A DNA stretch of 11,175 bases from Eubacterium sp. (GCA_024687845.1 JAILEL010000233.1:1-11175), one strand, 5' to 3'. Positions 1 through 6,463 are shown, counted from the first letter of the stretch. Translations and numbers: made by a program. The notes: generated by a model from the letters alone, not told the origin.

Positions 1-28
1 CAATATTTTTGTATATAGGAACACTTGT

Positions 29-838
29 TCAAGACAGTAGATATATCTGTCTGCCAGAAATATAATTACATTCATAAGAAATAATATGCTCATTAATCAT
101 GGTTTCATTTGTTTCTTTATTAATTGATTTTGTTTCAAACGATATGTTACAAGGTGTCCAATTTCCGCATATTAGTATTAAGTCTGTATGTTGTTTGGTT
201 TTTAATTTTTTATATACATCTATTGCTTTTGTCAAATTTGGCATATTCATTTTTACTAAAATATGTTCTTGTTTGTAATTATATGGATAATTAAAAACAA
301 TGTAATTTTCATTATATGGTTTAAAATAATAACTTACTTCAACGATATGTGGACCTATAAGATTATTTTTATAATAGTCATAGTTTTCGCATACAGCAAA
401 TATATCTTTAAGAGGAACTTTGTTATATATTCCATCAATGCCACGGTCGCACAATATTTCATACATTGTGCGGAGAGTTTTTGCTGCACTTCGAGGAGCT
501 GTACTTATTTGTTTTGTTCCCGTGGTTCCAGTATATTTGGATTTTCCGGGAGTTCCTAAAATATATGAAAACATATTTTCTTTATTATACATATGTTCTT
601 CATATTTATGAGCAGGATAGGACATGTTATACCTAACACAATTAACACTAATATGAGGTTTGGAGCTTGAATTTCTTCTAAAAAAAGCGTTTTCGGGATC
701 TCCGGCATGAACAATATGCATTAGCGCTTTGCAGTTCTCTGTAGGGCAATAGAAGTTTTTACCTTTATCGCTAAAACCACATTTATCTGCATATACAGGT
801 ATTGTTTTATTATAATCTCTCATAGCTTTAAATGGCAT
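29..838 (-). CDS. Hypothetical protein with Cys/His-rich N-terminus (weakly CoiA-like)
   Basis: Unrecognised protein of 269 aa, complete, ending in TGA. The frame is open back to an ATG at 865, but the ATG at 838 has AGGAG seven bases ahead and is the better start. The first 70 residues contain C20, a C31-x4-C36 pair and H62-x4-C67, with FFRR at 52-55 between them. This spacing faintly resembles the small zinc-binding N-terminal module of CoiA-like competence or nuclease proteins, but the resemblance is recalled from memory and not searched. The remainder is rich in Tyr, Asn and Lys, with no signal peptide, membrane segment or obvious catalytic motif. By eye it is clearly more AT-rich than the genes to its right, and it is separated from them by a terminator. 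It therefore looks like an independent, possibly acquired gene. That a protein is made is fairly likely; no function is assigned. Confidence 0.7.
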   Translation of the reverse strand: MPFKAMRDYNKTIPVYADKCGFSDKGKNFYCPTENCKALMHIVHAGDPENAFFRRNSSSKPHISVNCVRYNMSYPAHKYEEHMYNKENMFSYILGTPGKSKYTGTTGTKQISTAPRSAAKTLRTMYEILCDRGIDGIYNKVPLKDIFAVCENYDYYKNNLIGPHIVEVSYYFKPYNENYIVFNYPYNYKQEHILVKMNMPNLTKAIDVYKKLKTKQHTDLILICGNWTPCNISFETKSINKETNETMINEHIISYECNYISGRQIYLLS

Positions 839-845
839 AAATTTG

Positions 846-850
846 CTCCT
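846..850 (-). promoter_or_regulatory. Ribosome binding site deciding the start of the hypothetical gene
   Basis: On the minus strand this reads AGGAG, followed by seven bases and the ATG at 838. The alternative ATG at 865 has no comparable purine-rich site at a suitable distance, so the first nine codons of the longer frame are probably untranslated leader. Confidence 0.65.
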
Positions 851-878
851 TAAAAATAGATACATATAATTTGGGTAT

Positions 879-884
879 ATTATA
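879..884 (-). promoter_or_regulatory. Possible -10 box for the hypothetical gene
   Basis: A perfect TATAAT on the minus strand, about 40 bases ahead of the chosen ATG. No good -35 box lies at 16 to 18 bp (the best nearby hexamer, TTCACA at 905-910, is 20 bp away). In such AT-rich DNA the match could be chance. Confidence 0.35.
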
Positions 885-958
885 CACTGAAATAATTATT
901 TATTTGTGAATCAAAAGATTAATAAATGTTATGTATAGTAAATAGGAGGTAAAATTTA

Positions 959-1027
959 ATGAATACAAGCATTTCAAACAATAACTCAACATATCATTCG
1001 ACTCCACATACCTTATTTTATGAATAG
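959..1027 (+). CDS. Possible 22-residue small protein or leader peptide
   Basis: An ATG at 959 is preceded by AGGAGGT at 944-950 with eight bases between, an essentially ideal Clostridial ribosome site. The frame runs 22 codons to TAG. The peptide is rich in Ser, Thr, Asn and His (it begins MNTSISNNNS) and has no hydrophobic segment, Cys or lipobox. It is the only plausible plus-strand gene in the window and points towards the terminator of the transporter operon. No convincing plus-strand promoter was found, and the sequence after the stop does not continue as an obvious gene. It may be a small protein, the remnant start of a lost gene, or a chance match to the ribosome-site consensus. Confidence 0.25.
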   Translation: MNTSISNNNSTYHSTPHTLFYE

Positions 1028-1162
1028 AACCACATAAAAAAGTTTTTTCAAATCATTTTCCTTCCGTTATCAAAACTAAATAATTATTGTAACACAAAAC
1101 TAAGTATTGTTAAAGCATATAATGACTGCTTTCAGCCTCTTTGTTACTATTCACGGTTAACT

Positions 1163-1205
1163 TATACAAAAAGAAGTGGCAAGAAGGATATACCTTCTTG
1201 CCACT
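1163..1205 (-). terminator. Rho-independent terminator of the transporter operon
   Basis: A perfect 13-bp inverted repeat has arms at 1175-1187 and 1193-1205 (core GTGGCAAGAAGG and CCTTCTTGCCAC) around a 5-base loop. On the minus strand it is followed by TTCTTTTTG. It begins about 40 bases after the stop codon of the solute-binding protein gene. Stem length, GC content and the following T-run make this a clear intrinsic terminator. Confidence 0.92.
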
Positions 1206-1243
1206 CTTCGGTTTATCTTTTTAACTATTTTTGACTCATTATT

Positions 1244-3034
1244 TTACTGAGCTGCTTTTCTTGCTTCGATCATTGGCTGATATTTCTCTGTATCAAATGC
1301 TACAAGATCTTCCCAACCAAGTCCGTTAATTTCATCAACCATTGCATCCCACTCAGCATCGAATGAAGCATCGTCTGCTGCGAAGAACATTCTCCAAGAT
1401 GCATCCTTGATTGTGTTTCCACACTGCTCACGGATAAGGCTGATATCTGTTGTATCAACTGCAAGACTCATGTTGATACTTGGAACGATTGTCATCATGT
1501 TATTTTTCTGAAGATACTCAACATCGTCTGCTGCACCAAACTTCTCTGTCCATTCCTTAGTTGTCTTTGTCTGGTTCATTTCGATTGTTGATGACCACAT
1601 CTGATCACTATAAGGTTCGCCTGTATCAGGGTTGATATCGCAAGAAGCTACGATCCACTGGTTGATCATGTTGTTACCATCATTCCAGTTTCCACCGCCC
1701 ATGTCATCAGGAACTGTAACCTCTGCTGAGAATCTGTCAAGACCTTCCTGTGTAGGAACGTACTTTCCATCATCACCAACTGTATATGTAAGTCCCTCTG
1801 TACCTGCATGCTGAATCTGAACGCCTTCAGGTGATGCATACCAATCAAGGAACTCCATAAGTCTAAGTAAATTCTCTTCACTAACCTGTGAACCAACGCA
1901 GAGAACACGTCCGTCACCATAGTATGTATCAGATGGCTGATAAAGATTTGTGTCAGCTACTGGAATCTCTACATAGTTAACACCCTCTTCACCTCTAGCT
2001 GGGCTGTTCCAGAAACCATACTGCCAGCTATACCAATAGAGATAGATTCTCTTGTCCTGCATCTTAGCAACGATTTCGTTCCAATCCTGTGTTGCTGAGT
2101 CAGGATCAACAAGTCCCATCTGATTTGCCTGATAGAAGAACTTAAGCATCTTATAGTATGCGCCGTCCTTATCTGTAAGAGGCTTAATTGAGTTATCAGT
2201 TCCGATAAGAACAGAACCGTTAACTTCCTGTCCATACCACTTCGTTACCTGGGCAACATTCTCACTGAACTGGCTGTCCCAATCCTTCCAAAGACTGATA
2301 GCATAAGCAGGATCACCTTTGTCATTTGTTGGATGTGCATCCTGAATAGTCTTAAGACAGTTAAGAAGATCATCAGTATTCTTAAGCTCTGGAGCACCAG
2401 CCTCATTATACATATCCCATCCCATACGAGGATAAGTGTAAACGTGAAGCTGCTTGTAATCTGTAGGTCCATTGTTATTCATTTCAAGAGGGATACAATA
2501 GATCTTAGATCCATCACCAATCTGTGAGTTGAACTCTTTAATCTGAGATTCAAACTTCATAAGATTTGGATAATTACCAATGATATCTGTAAGATCATAG
2601 ATGAGTCCAGACTCTACGCACTCTGATGCAGGGCCATTATCCAGGATAATGAGATCACCAAGGTTACCTGATGCACAACGTGTCTGATAAAGAGCATCAC
2701 CATCACCGGAAACCTGTGGAGAAATGATATTCAGATCCATATTGAACTTGTCTTTAACGATCTTTCCATACCAACCTGGCTGAATACCCTGGAAGTTAGC
2801 TGCTACATTGTAAAAATCTACAGTGTATGTATCATCATGACTTACTTCCCCACTGCTTGCTGAATCGCTGCCGGAATCAGAACTTGTATCTGAGCTTCCA
2901 CTATCAGCTGCTTCAGTCTTTGCCTCTGTTGCTCCACTGTCGCCACTGTCTGATGAACCACCACCACAACCACTAAGAAGTGTTGCAGCCATTGCTACAG
3001 AAAGAGCGACTGAAGCGAATTTCTTAAACTTCAT
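1244..3034 (-). CDS. ABC sugar transporter solute-binding lipoprotein (LplA/YtcQ type)
   Basis: Substrate-binding protein of a CUT1-type carbohydrate importer, 596 aa, anchored outside the membrane. The N-terminus is a lipoprotein signal: basic MKFKK, a hydrophobic stretch at 6-19 and the lipobox LSGC with the acylated Cys at 23. A Gly/Ser/Asp/Glu-rich flexible linker follows to about residue 62. The rest has the look of family 1 extracellular sugar-binding proteins of the large LplA/YtcQ branch, with many Trp and Tyr residues that could stack on sugar rings. The length is within or slightly above the 500-580 aa usual for this branch. The ATG at 3034 has GGAGG seven bases ahead. It is the last gene of the operon, 126 bases after the second permease, with two hairpins between and a strong terminator behind. 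The substrate cannot be read from sequence; linkage to a GH2 glycosidase suggests an oligosaccharide or glycoside. Confidence 0.93.
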   Translation of the reverse strand: MKFKKFASVALSVAMAATLLSGCGGGSSDSGDSGATEAKTEAADSGSSDTSSDSGSDSASSGEVSHDDTYTVDFYNVAANFQGIQPGWYGKIVKDKFNMDLNIISPQVSGDGDALYQTRCASGNLGDLIILDNGPASECVESGLIYDLTDIIGNYPNLMKFESQIKEFNSQIGDGSKIYCIPLEMNNNGPTDYKQLHVYTYPRMGWDMYNEAGAPELKNTDDLLNCLKTIQDAHPTNDKGDPAYAISLWKDWDSQFSENVAQVTKWYGQEVNGSVLIGTDNSIKPLTDKDGAYYKMLKFFYQANQMGLVDPDSATQDWNEIVAKMQDKRIYLYWYSWQYGFWNSPARGEEGVNYVEIPVADTNLYQPSDTYYGDGRVLCVGSQVSEENLLRLMEFLDWYASPEGVQIQHAGTEGLTYTVGDDGKYVPTQEGLDRFSAEVTVPDDMGGGNWNDGNNMINQWIVASCDINPDTGEPYSDQMWSSTIEMNQTKTTKEWTEKFGAADDVEYLQKNNMMTIVPSINMSLAVDTTDISLIREQCGNTIKDASWRMFFAADDASFDAEWDAMVDEINGLGWEDLVAFDTEKYQPMIEARKAAQ

Positions 3035-3063
3035 TTTTTGTCCTCCTTTTTTATAAATACCTC

Positions 3064-3077
3064 CCCGGCAAGCCGGG
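3064..3077 (-). promoter_or_regulatory. GC-rich hairpin in the 5' leader of the binding-protein gene
   Basis: CCCGG (3064-3068) and CCGGG (3073-3077) form a 5-bp all-GC stem with a 4-base loop in otherwise AT-rich DNA. It ends about 20 bases ahead of the ribosome site of the solute-binding protein gene. No T-run follows on the minus strand, so it is not a terminator. A role as a 5' stabiliser or RNase barrier for the distal message is inferred from position. Confidence 0.5.
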
Positions 3078-3126
3078 TAAACACTTATATTGGTTACTAC
3101 ATTATATATGTTAATATATCACCCCT

Positions 3127-3148
3127 GGTAACTTCCCTCCCAGTTACC
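3127..3148 (-). promoter_or_regulatory. Intercistronic hairpin after the second permease gene
   Basis: GGTAACT (3127-3133) and AGTTACC (3142-3148) form a perfect 7-bp stem with an 8-base loop, starting 12 bases after the permease stop codon. In the direction of transcription (minus strand) no T-run follows, so termination there should be weak or absent; the T-run at 3149-3153 lies on the wrong side. It fits a 3'-end stabiliser or processing stem-loop between permease and binding-protein messages. A TATAAT on the minus strand at 3101-3106 could be an internal -10 box, but no good -35 box accompanies it. Confidence 0.5.
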
Positions 3149-3160
3149 TTTTTGATATGA

Positions 3161-4090
3161 TTAACCCTTTACAGCACCGATCATGATACCCTTTTCAAAA
3201 TACTTCTGGAAGATAGGATATACAAGCATGATAGGTAAAACAACTAATACCGTGATTGTCATACGTACACTTGTTGTAGTCTGTGATGTTGCAGCTGCAG
3301 CTGCAAGAGACTGTGTACTTGTTGTACTCTGAGCCAGAGAAGCAAGTGAACTTGCCTGATTCAGATACTGATAAAGTACGAACTGAAGTGGATACAGCTT
3401 AGCATCTGTCATAAGAAGAAGTGTATCCTGGAAAGCATTCCACTGATTTACTGCAGTAAAGATTGCAACTGTAGCCAAAATAGGCTTTATGACAGGAAGT
3501 ACCACACTCATAAATATCTTCATGGTTCCTGCACCATCGATTTCTGCAGCCTCAAGCATTTCCCTTGGAACGCTCTCAACGAATGTCTTTGTAAGTACTA
3601 ACATGAATGGTGATACAATTCCTGGAAGTATATATGCCCAGAAATTATTTGTAAGATGCATGTTGTACATAACCAGATACCAAGGAATGATACCTGCATT
3701 AAAGTACATAGTTGCAACTATAAGTCTGTACCAAACTTTTCTAAGCCACATTCTTTCCTGTGTAAACATAAATCCCAGAAATCCTGAAGCCATAACAGTA
3801 AAAGCAGTACCGATAACAGTTCTCAGAACAGATATAATAAACGCTCTAAGAAGTCCTTCAATTTTGAATGCCGATGTATAGTTGTGGAAATGAATCTGTT
3901 TCGGCCAGAAGAGAACATCACCTCTTGCACTGACATCATTTGCACTGATACTGTTAATTATTACGTAATAAAAAGGATACATGCAAAGGAACGCAGCTAT
4001 TGTAAAGATTATAATACAGATAATTTCAAGTGTTTTATCACCTATACCAACTTTGACCTTTGTACCGGTCATTTTCTTATTCTTACTCAT
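3161..4090 (-). CDS. Carbohydrate ABC transporter permease (LplC/YtcP type)
   Basis: Inner-membrane subunit of a CUT1-type sugar importer, 309 aa. Hydrophobic segments appear near residues 21-47, 82-109, 120-142, 148-169, 200-218 and 276-294, consistent with six membrane spans. The cytoplasmic coupling loop (EAA motif) is at about 177-200, with EMLEAAEIDGAG followed by LPV, which docks on the ATPase. The C-terminus FEKGIMIGAVKG is typical of the YtcP/LplC branch. Before the last span, residues 245-275 form an Ala/Ser/Thr/Gln-rich low-complexity loop expected to face outward, at a place where relatives also vary. The ATG at 4090 has GGGAGGAG just ahead. It lies 14 bases after the first permease gene and is clearly co-transcribed with it. 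Pairing with the LplB-type permease to form the channel is established for the family; the sugar carried is unknown. Confidence 0.94.
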   Translation of the reverse strand: MSKNKKMTGTKVKVGIGDKTLEIICIIIFTIAAFLCMYPFYYVIINSISANDVSARGDVLFWPKQIHFHNYTSAFKIEGLLRAFIISVLRTVIGTAFTVMASGFLGFMFTQERMWLRKVWYRLIVATMYFNAGIIPWYLVMYNMHLTNNFWAYILPGIVSPFMLVLTKTFVESVPREMLEAAEIDGAGTMKIFMSVVLPVIKPILATVAIFTAVNQWNAFQDTLLLMTDAKLYPLQFVLYQYLNQASSLASLAQSTTSTQSLAAAAATSQTTTSVRMTITVLVVLPIMLVYPIFQKYFEKGIMIGAVKG

Positions 4091-4104
4091 AGTCTCCTCC
4101 CTTT

Positions 4105-5016
4105 TTATAATACGCTTTCGCCTCTGACGCCCTTGGAAATACCATTGACAGTCACAAGCAGAACTACACTGATAAGAGACTTAAGCATACTGATAGCAAC
4201 TGATACAGAATATCCTCCGCTACCCATTGCCATGTTATAAACATAAAGGTCAAGAACCTGAATATACTGTTTATTAAATGCATTCTGGAATACATAGTAC
4301 TGCTCCATTCCGTTATTCAGGAAGTTAGCAACATTGATAACCAGAAGAACGAAATAAGTAGGAAGAAGACTTGGAATAGTAATGTGCTTGATTATCTGCA
4401 TTCTTGAAGCACCATCAACCATGGCAGCTTCAATCATTTCATTATCTATATTTGATATAGCAGCAACATACATGATCGCTGCCCAACCAAGATTCTTCCA
4501 TGTAAGCCACAGCCACTGTGTAAACCATACATGGTTTGACTGCTGAAGAAACAGAATAGGTTCCTGAATAAGATGCATCTTCATCAGGAGTGAATTCATC
4601 ATACCTGTACTGTTAAACAGTGAAAATGCAATAGAATAAACCATAACCCAGCTGACAAAGTTAGGAAGTGTTGTCATAGTCTGGATAACCTTACGGAATT
4701 TGCTGTTTCTAATCTCATTAAGAAATACTGCAAATAACATTGGCAGCCAGCTTGTTCCTATTGTAATACCACTCATTGCGAAGGTATTCTTCAGAACCTG
4801 ACCTATCTGATTCAATTTGGTCTTGCTGCTTACAAGAGAAGCGAACCATTTAAAACCAACGAAGTTACAGTCTGCAAGATTCTTAGGTGGTTTGTAATCA
4901 TAAAAAGCATATCTCCATCCATACAAAGGATAGTAGCTGAATATGAGTACAAGAATGATAAATGGCAGGACCATCAAGAAAAGTTGAAATGACTTTATTT
5001 TTTTCTTCTTAGACAC
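4105..5016 (-). CDS. Carbohydrate ABC transporter permease (LplB type), GTG start
   Basis: Partner inner-membrane permease, 303 aa. A short basic N-terminus (SKKKKIK) leads into a first span at about 11-33. Further spans lie near 83-101, 118-135, 173-188, 218-234 and 268-290. The EAA coupling loop at about 193-215 reads EMIEAAMVDGAS and ends in IP, matching the LplB/YtcO-like branch of CUT1 importers. The start codon is GTG (minus strand, 5016-5014), supported by GGAGG seven bases ahead; no ATG lies nearby in frame. It follows the LacI-type regulator by 42 bases with no terminator, and precedes the second permease by 14, so regulator and transporter form one operon. No ATPase gene is present in the window. 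Many Firmicutes importers of this type share a multitask ATPase (MsmX/UgpC type) encoded elsewhere, and that is the likely arrangement here. Confidence 0.94.
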   Translation of the reverse strand: MSKKKKIKSFQLFLMVLPFIILVLIFSYYPLYGWRYAFYDYKPPKNLADCNFVGFKWFASLVSSKTKLNQIGQVLKNTFAMSGITIGTSWLPMLFAVFLNEIRNSKFRKVIQTMTTLPNFVSWVMVYSIAFSLFNSTGMMNSLLMKMHLIQEPILFLQQSNHVWFTQWLWLTWKNLGWAAIMYVAAISNIDNEMIEAAMVDGASRMQIIKHITIPSLLPTYFVLLVINVANFLNNGMEQYYVFQNAFNKQYIQVLDLYVYNMAMGSGGYSVSVAISMLKSLISVVLLVTVNGISKGVRGESVL

Positions 5017-5058
5017 CCTTTTGCCTCCTTAAATATAAATAATATTATTGTAACAACT

Positions 5059-6168
5059 TTACAAACGAGCAATTGAATCCCTGACTATCATTCTGCAAGG
5101 AACATTGATTACTTCCACAATTTTATGTAACTCGGCTTTATCAGAGGTTTTCTCTATAGCAGTTTCAAGCATACTGTCTGAACTTGCCTCAGATTCATCA
5201 GAATTCATATTCTCGAGTTTGTTTAATAATATCTCAGAGGTTTTTCTACCGATTTCTCTAAGTGGAAGTTCCATAGTTGTAAGACGTGGCCTGAAATAAT
5301 CTGAAATATTTTCATTGTCAAAGCTGGCAACAGAAATATCTTTACCAATAATAATTTCATTTTCGCAAAGATAATCATATATGCCACCGGTCATCCGGTC
5401 CGACAATCCAAAAAGTGCCGTAATGTCTTGTTTTATTAAAGTCTTTGTTCCTTCATAGCCAGCACTTCTTGACCAGTCACCATAATAAACAAGATTAGGG
5501 TCAAACAGAATTCCATTTTCAAACAAAGCTTTCTGATATCCCATCAGACGCTTTGTGGTGTGAAGATTATCAATTCTTCCACCAACGAATCCTATTCTTC
5601 TATGACCATTCTTTATTAAGAAAGATACCATATCATAGGCACTCTTCTCATCATCAATCACAACTGACGGGATATCAGGTGATTCCGAATGGGCATAACA
5701 CATGACCAGTGGAAGCTCGAAATCATCATTGAAGGTTTTGATTATTCTTGCATGACCTGCAACATATATAACGCCATCAGTCTGAGTAGAAAGGATGTCG
5801 TTAATTACGGGGTTAATAACAGAATTGTAATCACTATGTCTGTTATACCATTTGTCCTGCCATCTGTCATAAAGCCTGAGATTATGAACCACTACTCTGT
5901 AGCCCTTCTTCTCGCAAGTTTCCATTATACTTTCAATGATAGGAGGTGAAGTAAACTGAGCCAGATCCTCAGCTATTATTGCAATCGTTTTTGAACTTTT
6001 AAGTCTGAGCCCTTTTGCAATAACATTGGGTTTATATCCGGTCTCATCTATCACCTGTAATATTTTCTGTCTTGTCTCTTCACTGGTCTTTGCTTTTCCG
6101 TTTATTACATTGGAAACTGTAGTAGGTGAAACTTCGCATCTTTCTGCAATTTCTTTTAGAGTTACCAT
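5059..6168 (-). CDS. LacI/GalR-family transcriptional regulator
   Basis: Sugar-responsive DNA-binding regulator, 369 aa. The LacI-type helix-turn-helix occupies residues 3-24 (TLKEIAERCEVSPTTVSNVI), with recognition helix 14-23 and a hinge around 47-58. From about 60 a periplasmic-binding-protein-like effector domain follows, with the family motif HRRIGFVGG at 189-197, SFDN at 282-285 and the terminal RDS (363-365). An acidic Ser-rich stretch at about 320-349 lengthens the region just before the C-terminus compared with ordinary members. The ATG at 6168 has AAGGAG five bases ahead. It is the first gene of the transporter operon, behind a near-consensus promoter with an operator-like repeat at its start point, so it probably represses its own operon until a sugar ligand binds. 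The ligand is unknown, and activation instead of repression cannot be excluded. Confidence 0.94.
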   Translation of the reverse strand: MVTLKEIAERCEVSPTTVSNVINGKAKTSEETRQKILQVIDETGYKPNVIAKGLRLKSSKTIAIIAEDLAQFTSPPIIESIMETCEKKGYRVVVHNLRLYDRWQDKWYNRHSDYNSVINPVINDILSTQTDGVIYVAGHARIIKTFNDDFELPLVMCYAHSESPDIPSVVIDDEKSAYDMVSFLIKNGHRRIGFVGGRIDNLHTTKRLMGYQKALFENGILFDPNLVYYGDWSRSAGYEGTKTLIKQDITALFGLSDRMTGGIYDYLCENEIIIGKDISVASFDNENISDYFRPRLTTMELPLREIGRKTSEILLNKLENMNSDESEASSDSMLETAIEKTSDKAELHKIVEVINVPCRMIVRDSIARL

Positions 6169-6193
6169 CTCTTCTCCTTACCAGTCATAAAAT

Positions 6194-6209
6194 GGTAAAT
6201 CGATAAACC
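6194..6209 (-). promoter_or_regulatory. Operator-like site O1 at the transcription start
   Basis: The minus strand reads GGTTTATCGATTTACC, an interrupted inverted repeat centred on CG (6 of 8 half-site positions pair). It lies immediately after the -10 box, covering about +1 to +16 of the regulator transcript, where a bound LacI-type protein would block RNA polymerase. LacI-family operators are typically CG-centred palindromes of this size. The core ATCGAT and much of the flank recur at 6340-6351. Confidence 0.65.
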
Positions 6210-6216
6210 TAAAAAA

Positions 6217-6245
6217 ACTATATAGCACGGATGCCCTGTTGTCAA
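6217..6245 (-). promoter_or_regulatory. Near-consensus vegetative promoter P1 of the regulator-transporter operon
   Basis: On the minus strand, TTGACA (6245-6240) is followed by a spacer of exactly 17 bp and TATAGT (6222-6217), giving 11 of 12 consensus bases. Transcription should begin near 6210, leaving a leader of about 40 bases before the regulator ATG. The spacer is GC-richer than its surroundings. This is the clearest promoter in the window. Confidence 0.88.
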
Positions 6246-6339
6246 CAGTTTTTTTACATTTTGTATATTTTTTTGATATTTTTAGCTTTTTTAATTATGC
6301 ATTTTTATACTTTGTACACAATTCCTTCACACTTGATTG

Positions 6340-6351
6340 TTTATCGATAAA
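6340..6351. promoter_or_regulatory. Operator-like site O2, perfect CG-centred palindrome
   Basis: TTTATCGATAAA is a perfect 12-bp palindrome centred on CG. It shares TTTATCGAT with O1, and the two centres are 144 bp apart. Its position upstream of P1 would allow a repressor loop between sites, or repression of the possible second promoter it overlaps. Binding by the adjacent LacI-type regulator is inferred. Confidence 0.6.
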
Positions 6352-6368
6352 ATTAAAAAAAATGTCAA
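6340..6368 (-). promoter_or_regulatory. Possible second, upstream promoter P2
   Basis: On the minus strand, a perfect TTGACA (6368-6363) is followed by a 17-bp spacer and GATAAA (6345-6340), a 4-of-6 match to the -10 consensus. The -10 hexamer is half of the O2 palindrome, so a protein bound there would occlude it. The surroundings are very AT-rich, which lowers confidence. If real, it adds about 130 bases of leader to the regulator message. Confidence 0.4.
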
Positions 6369-6410
6369 AATTTTTATATAAATTTCGAAATACCCACTAA
6401 ACAGTTATAA

Positions 6411-6463
6411 AGAAAAAAAGATAGTTTTCAGTTCATCCAAATATGAATCAAAAACTATCCTTT
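6411..6463 (-). terminator. Rho-independent terminator of the catabolic unit
   Basis: GATAGTTTT (6420-6428) pairs with AAAACTATC (6451-6459). A 2x2 internal loop separates this from an inner stem of TTCAT (6432-6436) with ATGAA (6443-6447) and a 6-base loop. On the minus strand the hairpin is followed by seven T residues and CTTT. It lies just after the preA stop codon and separates that unit from the LacI operon. The plus strand also has a T-rich flank, but no plus-strand gene needs it. Confidence 0.88.

Larger units (their letters stand above)
839..1243. other. AT-rich intergenic region between two unrelated units
   Basis: About 400 bases between the hypothetical gene and the transporter operon. 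It holds the ribosome site and possible -10 box of the hypothetical gene, the possible small plus-strand ORF at 959-1027, a weak 6-bp inverted repeat (AAAGCA at 1112-1117 with TGCTTT at 1127-1132) and the operon terminator at 1163-1205. The stretch 1028-1111 is AT-rich with nothing further recognisable. No tRNA-like or riboswitch-like structure was seen. Confidence 0.6.

Noticed and set aside
19..30. Near-palindrome GAACA-ct-TGTTC at the end of the hypothetical gene
   Set aside because: The two-base centre is too small for an RNA hairpin loop and no T-run follows, so it is not supported as a terminator.
263..559. Plus-strand open frame of 98 codons with a hydrophobic start
   Set aside because: It lies entirely opposite the hypothetical gene, has no ribosome site, and its hydrophobicity comes from the AT-rich complement of Lys/Asn/Tyr codons.
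1112..1132. Hairpin AAAGCA/TGCTTT with a TATAAT in its loop, as a plus-strand promoter
   Set aside because: No -35 box lies at a suitable distance and no gene follows on the plus strand.
1666..2472. Several minus-strand open frames of 75-88 codons inside the binding-protein gene
   Set aside because: They overlap a clearly coding frame, lack ribosome sites and read like out-of-frame translations of it.
3127..3153. Plus-strand rho-independent terminator (hairpin then five T)
   Set aside because: No plus-strand gene exists upstream for it to end; the same hairpin is better explained as an element of the minus-strand operon message.
3489..4240. Plus-strand open frames opposite the permease genes
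   Set aside because: They are antisense to well-recognised membrane protein genes, with no ribosome site or recognisable protein.
5038..5049. Perfect AT-only palindrome AATAATATTATT between the regulator and the first permease
   Set aside because: It lacks the CG centre of the operator candidates, is easily produced by chance in AT-rich DNA and lies within an operon.
5689..5949. Plus-strand open frame of 86 codons
   Set aside because: It is antisense to the effector domain of the LacI-type regulator, with no supporting start signal.
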